Under the pieces are notes generated by a model. The model searched no databases. It had not been told where the DNA came from and saw nothing but the letters and a program-made list of their open reading frames with translations. A stretch of 64,000 nucleotides of DNA, from NCBI RefSeq assembly GCF_042680125.1, contig NZ_JBHTNY010000037.1; one strand, 5' to 3'. Of this stretch, positions 60,758 through 64,000 are shown in pieces (position 1 is the first letter of the stretch; each line of letters starts with the position of its first letter). The position numbers were made by a program, and so were the translations under genes. This stretch comes from Robinsoniella peoriensis. GTDB lineage: Bacteria; Bacillota; Clostridia; Lachnospirales; Lachnospiraceae.

Positions 60758-60856
60758 ATTTGGGCAGGCGGATGATTTGACGTTTACGTATTTATAGAAA
60801 AAAACTGAGTAGATTTCTCTACTCAGTCCTTTGTGGAATCATATTACTTGATATAT

Positions 60857-61252
60857 TTAACTTTCATCGAAATTCGCATTGAATAACTCGATACCAATTT
60901 CAAAAATCACATCGATATTATATAGTTCATAATCGCCGTACTGCTTCTTAGGTACTTTATCAAGAGGTATCTCGTAAGTATGACCTCTATCAAATACATT
61001 ATACTCAATCAGGAGTGATACAGAAAATCCTTTATTGATACCCCAAGTAAAATTAAATAACTGCCACTGGATTATCAGAATCTTTCTCCAAATTGTAATA
61101 ATATCAATAACAATCAAAATCTGTCTTACAGATATCTGCAAGTCTAAAGATTATGGAAATAACTTCTTCCTATGGTAAACCATACAGATTGTAGATGTCA
61201 CAATCATCTGTCGTAATAAGTAATTCATCGAATTTATCTTTTGTTAAAATCA
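60857..61252 (-). pseudogene. Degraded hypothetical gene
   Basis: Starting at 61252 the minus strand reads MILTKDKFDELLITTDDCDI and then NLYGLP before a TAG. The same frame goes on sensibly (EEVISIIFRLADICKTDFDCY) to further stops. A different frame then gives FNFTWGINKGFSVSLLIEYN, HTYEIPLDKVPKKQYGDYEL and IFEIGIELFNANFDES. These fit one decayed protein of about 130 residues. It lies just past the type III restriction gene on the same strand and was probably part of that module. No family recognised. Confidence 0.5.
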
Positions 61253-61261
61253 TAATATCTC

Positions 61262-63460
61262 CTAAAATAAAGCATCTTCTAAAGATACCCATTTACTGTC
61301 GTGCATATCTTTTACATACTCAGTATTGTTCAGATACAATTTACCAGTCATATCTCTAACAAATCCCCACTTAATATGCTCCTCTTCAGCATATCGTTTA
61401 AATGTAAGGAACTTATTTAGAATCTGCTTATCTATGTTATTATCATGGCTCCCCTTTTGACCACCTTTAGTTTCTAATATCCAAATGTCACCATTATTCA
61501 TTTTCAGAATGTAATCTGGATAGAATAATTTCTGCGTCTTCTTAATGTTGACATGATATACGATAGACAAATACTGCTGACCTGAATCTCCATTTTTATA
61601 TACCCAACCAATCTTATCCTTATGAGCCTCACAGAACTGCTCAAACATAATCTCTGGACTTGACTTACCACAATCCTCTGTAACAAATCCTGCATTATAC
61701 TCTGCATAAGCATTGGACTCATACTCCTCAAACGATTTTGAAGCTGGGTCAAAATGATAAAACTCTTCTTCTGGAATCCTAAACGTCATTGTCTTCGGTT
61801 GAATTATCCTATTCTGAATGGCAATTTGTGCATCCAAATCACGAAGTTCCTCTCGGATTAAATGCGCATTATTAATGACAAATGCATAATAGTCACGATA
61901 ATTCAAAGCTAATAGTTTATCTCTATTTGAATATTTAAAGCTAAATAATTTATCCATTATTTGACGTGCAAACTCTGCCTGTATGCCAAGAATATTTTTG
62001 AATGAGTCAACGGTGTGCCTCATATAAATACCATGTTCGTGAGTATTCACTGGCGTTCGTGTTTCCACTGTACTTGAAGCATTTTCCAAATCATCTGAGT
62101 GAACGAATACCCCATTTAAGACAGAGCCTATAAGGTCTTTTTCAAAACGATACTTCTTACCCTGCAGAATACTTTGATTGAGCTTTTTGTCACCTGTCAA
62201 AGAATACTTCTCAACGAAATGATTACGAATCTGATTATAGACCTGACGTTCATCAACATCACCACCATCTAAATCTCGTAGTTCCTTGATTAACTCTGTA
62301 CTTTTACACTTTTCTTTAAGAAAAAGTCTTCTTTGTAAATAGGCTTTATCCAATCCTGCTAACAAATCAGTTTTATAATCTTCATCAAATGTATAGATAT
62401 AGCACATATCAAGGCAAGGTACTTCATAATGCTTTTGCTCTGGCATTCTTCTGATACGACCAATCGTCTGTATCTGGAAAGAATCACTACCACCTTCTCT
62501 TAATTTAACAAGAATCTTTGCACGTGGGCAGTCCCACCCAGTATTGATAGCCTGCTTGATGAAAAGAAATGCTAAGTCGCTATCATTTTCAGTAAGATTA
62601 TTAGGAATGTCCTTCTTGTCACCAGACAACCATGCTGCTACCATTTTATTCTTACGAGTGTACCCCATTGTTTCAAGCATCTGCTCTACTGACTCTACTT
62701 TCTCAGCATCTCCATTAGGAAACTGGATTAGTACCAGTGGTCTTATATTCTTTCCAATCTCTGCATAAGCTTCTTGGATTTCAATTCGCTTTTGGTCTGC
62801 TAATTCAAGAAGATAATTATCATCCTGCGCGTCACCATCTTGCACACCCTCATTGACGCTTATAGCCTTTGTAATAAGTCCTTCATCAATTACTGCTTGC
62901 TCATCAACTTCCTTATATTCTGCATTCTTATTCTTGGCTGGTGTCGCAGATACTCGAATAATATGTTGAGGTGCTAATGCATCAATAATCACCTGTGCCT
63001 TTCCAGTAGCATTTAAATGTTCCTCATCGACAATTACAATGAATTTAATATTGTCTCTATGTGCCTTTGCAATCTGATTAAAGAGATTATTTCTCTCTGA
63101 ATCAGAAATGGCTTTATTCGTCTTTGCCGTGATTCTCTCCCAGTTAAAGAAAGAAGTCGAACCTGCCTTAAAGCCTGCCGAAAGCACATCAAATAAATCA
63201 TTCGTATCTCTCGTTGGCATTATTGACTGCATAGATCTTCTACTCTGTTCCTCAAGGTCACCCTTGCCTGGAGTTAGCCATACAAATGCAGTATTCTTAT
63301 CTGCTTCATTAAGATATTTATCGATAAACTGAATGAGCATTACTGTCTTACCAGAACCAGTAGGTGCTCTCATAACCATAATCTGTTTAGATGCAGGCTT
63401 TGTTGAAGTATTGTAAAGCCAATCGACAGCATCATCCTGAAAATCAAATTGCTTCATCAT
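61262..63460 (-). CDS. Type III restriction enzyme helicase-nuclease (Res-like)
   Basis: A 732-residue superfamily 2 helicase. Walker A is at residues 32-39 (APTGSGKT), the DEEH box near 146, SATPAKNK, FIKQAINTGWDCPRA, and the arginine finger region IGRIRRM. The C-terminal PD-(D/E)XK nuclease has YPDYILKMNNGDIWILETKGG. This matches the Res subunit of type III restriction-modification systems, which needs two head-to-head sites and the Mod subunit to cut. It is shorter than the EcoP1I type. Its ATG overlaps the end of the upstream mod-like gene (ATGA). Because that gene seems interrupted, the system may be inactive. Confidence 0.85.
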   Translation of the reverse strand: MMKQFDFQDDAVDWLYNTSTKPASKQIMVMRAPTGSGKTVMLIQFIDKYLNEADKNTAFVWLTPGKGDLEEQSRRSMQSIMPTRDTNDLFDVLSAGFKAGSTSFFNWERITAKTNKAISDSERNNLFNQIAKAHRDNIKFIVIVDEEHLNATGKAQVIIDALAPQHIIRVSATPAKNKNAEYKEVDEQAVIDEGLITKAISVNEGVQDGDAQDDNYLLELADQKRIEIQEAYAEIGKNIRPLVLIQFPNGDAEKVESVEQMLETMGYTRKNKMVAAWLSGDKKDIPNNLTENDSDLAFLFIKQAINTGWDCPRAKILVKLREGGSDSFQIQTIGRIRRMPEQKHYEVPCLDMCYIYTFDEDYKTDLLAGLDKAYLQRRLFLKEKCKSTELIKELRDLDGGDVDERQVYNQIRNHFVEKYSLTGDKKLNQSILQGKKYRFEKDLIGSVLNGVFVHSDDLENASSTVETRTPVNTHEHGIYMRHTVDSFKNILGIQAEFARQIMDKLFSFKYSNRDKLLALNYRDYYAFVINNAHLIREELRDLDAQIAIQNRIIQPKTMTFRIPEEEFYHFDPASKSFEEYESNAYAEYNAGFVTEDCGKSSPEIMFEQFCEAHKDKIGWVYKNGDSGQQYLSIVYHVNIKKTQKLFYPDYILKMNNGDIWILETKGGQKGSHDNNIDKQILNKFLTFKRYAEEEHIKWGFVRDMTGKLYLNNTEYVKDMHDSKWVSLEDALF

Positions 63461-63943
63461 AACTCACCAACCTCCCTCAACTCTTCTTCAAAATAGTAAT
63501 CTGGAATATTTGTGATAGATATCCCATCAAATTTACTCTTTTGCTCTCTTGTTAAAAATACAGATGTTGAAACATAGATACCTTTACACTTAGACAACTT
63601 CTCTTCGTTTTTCTCAAGTTCATCAGCATCTTCATCACTAAGAAGTAAGGCATACTCATCGTTGTCTAAGGAGATGCCATGCTCAAGCTGTACCATCTCC
63701 TTAATATGTTCAGTCAGTTTTTCGCCCACCGAATAAAATTCGTCATCAGATGTTTTAGGGATGAAATTTGTCTTGTAATATTTAAAGTTTGCAGGGATGC
63801 CTGTAACTTTATCTTCCCCAAATTCTACACCTATTAACTGCACTTCATTATTGATAACAGTCTTCTGTATTTCGTGATACTTATCTTCTATACTTAATGC
63901 TCTCTCCTCTATTTTTGAAAGTATTGGATAGGCTACAATAAAT
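63457..63943 (-). pseudogene. C-terminal part of a type III DNA methylase (Mod), cut by an IS
   Basis: The frame reads leftwards from the insertion point as FIVAYPILSKIEERALSIED in short form (IVAYPILSKIEERAL), KYHEIQKTVINNEVQLIGVEF and NFKYYKTNFIPKTSDDEF, which matches the C-terminal region of Mod subunits (the NFKYYKTxFxP motif). The catalytic methylase domain is missing because the frame meets the end of an insertion sequence at about 63944. It overlaps the helicase start by 4 bases. The rest of the gene may lie beyond the element, outside this window. Confidence 0.65.
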
Positions 63944-64000
63944 TGGACAGATATTTTAAGGTCATGTAAAATAAAAGAAACAAAGGAGCAGACAACATGG
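63944..64000 (+). mobile_element. Left end of an insertion sequence (IS3-like)
   Basis: TGGACAGATATTTTAAGGTC looks like an IS terminal inverted repeat of the TGGACA type. It is followed by AAAGGAG and an ATG at 63997, the likely start of a transposase that runs out of the window. The family assignment rests on the terminal bases only. Confidence 0.5.

Larger units (their letters stand above)
57976..60787 (+). mobile_element. IS66-family insertion sequence
   Basis: Three IS66 genes in order (tnpA-like, tnpB, tnpC). Candidate ends: GTAAAAAGTAACCGCTCC on the left and the complement of GTAAACGTCAAATCATCC on the right, which agree at 10 of 18 positions and begin with GTAA as IS66 ends do. No 8-base target duplication was found at these ends, so the boundaries are uncertain. 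A 275-base gap with a terminator separates tnpB from tnpC, which is unusual. Confidence 0.8.

Noticed and set aside
57968..60795. An 8-base target duplication flanking the IS66 element
   Set aside because: The flanks at the best candidate ends (AAATAACT and GTATTTAT) do not match, so no duplication is claimed.

Overview
The window looks like a chromosome segment from a gut-dwelling Lachnospiraceae-type Firmicute. This is inferred from moderately AT-rich DNA, strong GGAGG ribosome binding sites, TTGACA/TATAAT promoters, a very large secreted sialidase with Gram-positive accessory modules, a BMP-type nucleoside ABC transporter and a type I-B CRISPR system with ATTGAAAC-type repeats. No species can be named with confidence. 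No tRNA or rRNA gene was seen.

Layout. 1-10 kb is mostly housekeeping and regulatory: a LysR regulator, a CmpB-type membrane protein, a Cys-rich pentapeptide protein, a MATE exporter behind a double operator, ribosomal protein L25 with an attenuator-like leader, a GMP synthase with a degenerate glutaminase domain, and an ECF sigma/anti-sigma pair. 10-20 kb holds a DUF1062 protein and one sialidase/esterase of about 2,850 residues. 20-21.6 kb has a frameshifted response regulator and a two-gene iron-sulfur operon behind a promoter with a CRP/FNR-like dyad centred near -41.

21.6-34.1 kb is a complete type I-B CRISPR-Cas locus: cas6-cas8b-cas7-cas5, an intrinsic terminator, then cas3-cas4-cas1-cas2. 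Two arrays flank it (20 and 31 repeats). Their repeats differ at three bases, but both have the same leader end and a promoter at the same place. All of it is transcribed on the minus strand.

35.4-47.4 kb is the most interesting metabolic region. A single minus-strand series runs from a GntR regulator through a BMP nucleoside-type ABC importer to an isochorismatase-fold hydrolase, a PfkB kinase, a nucleoside phosphorylase, a BtpA/SgcQ TIM-barrel protein, an iron-dependent alcohol dehydrogenase and a stand-alone TrpA-like protein with an altered active site. A second, paralogous GntR gene lies upstream. This reads as uptake and breakdown of a nucleoside-like compound by a route I cannot match to a described pathway.

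47.4-64 kb is more fluid. It has a candidate structured RNA, broken genes (GIY-YIG/DUF4357, a small Clostridial protein, a HicA-like remnant), a MerR regulator with a 19-bp-spacer promoter, a GGDEF protein, a protein with nine zinc-ribbon repeats and a Vsr-like nuclease core, an AraC/GyrI regulator, an asparagine synthetase lacking its glutaminase nucleophile, an IS66 element, and a type III restriction system whose methylase gene appears cut by an insertion sequence at the right edge.
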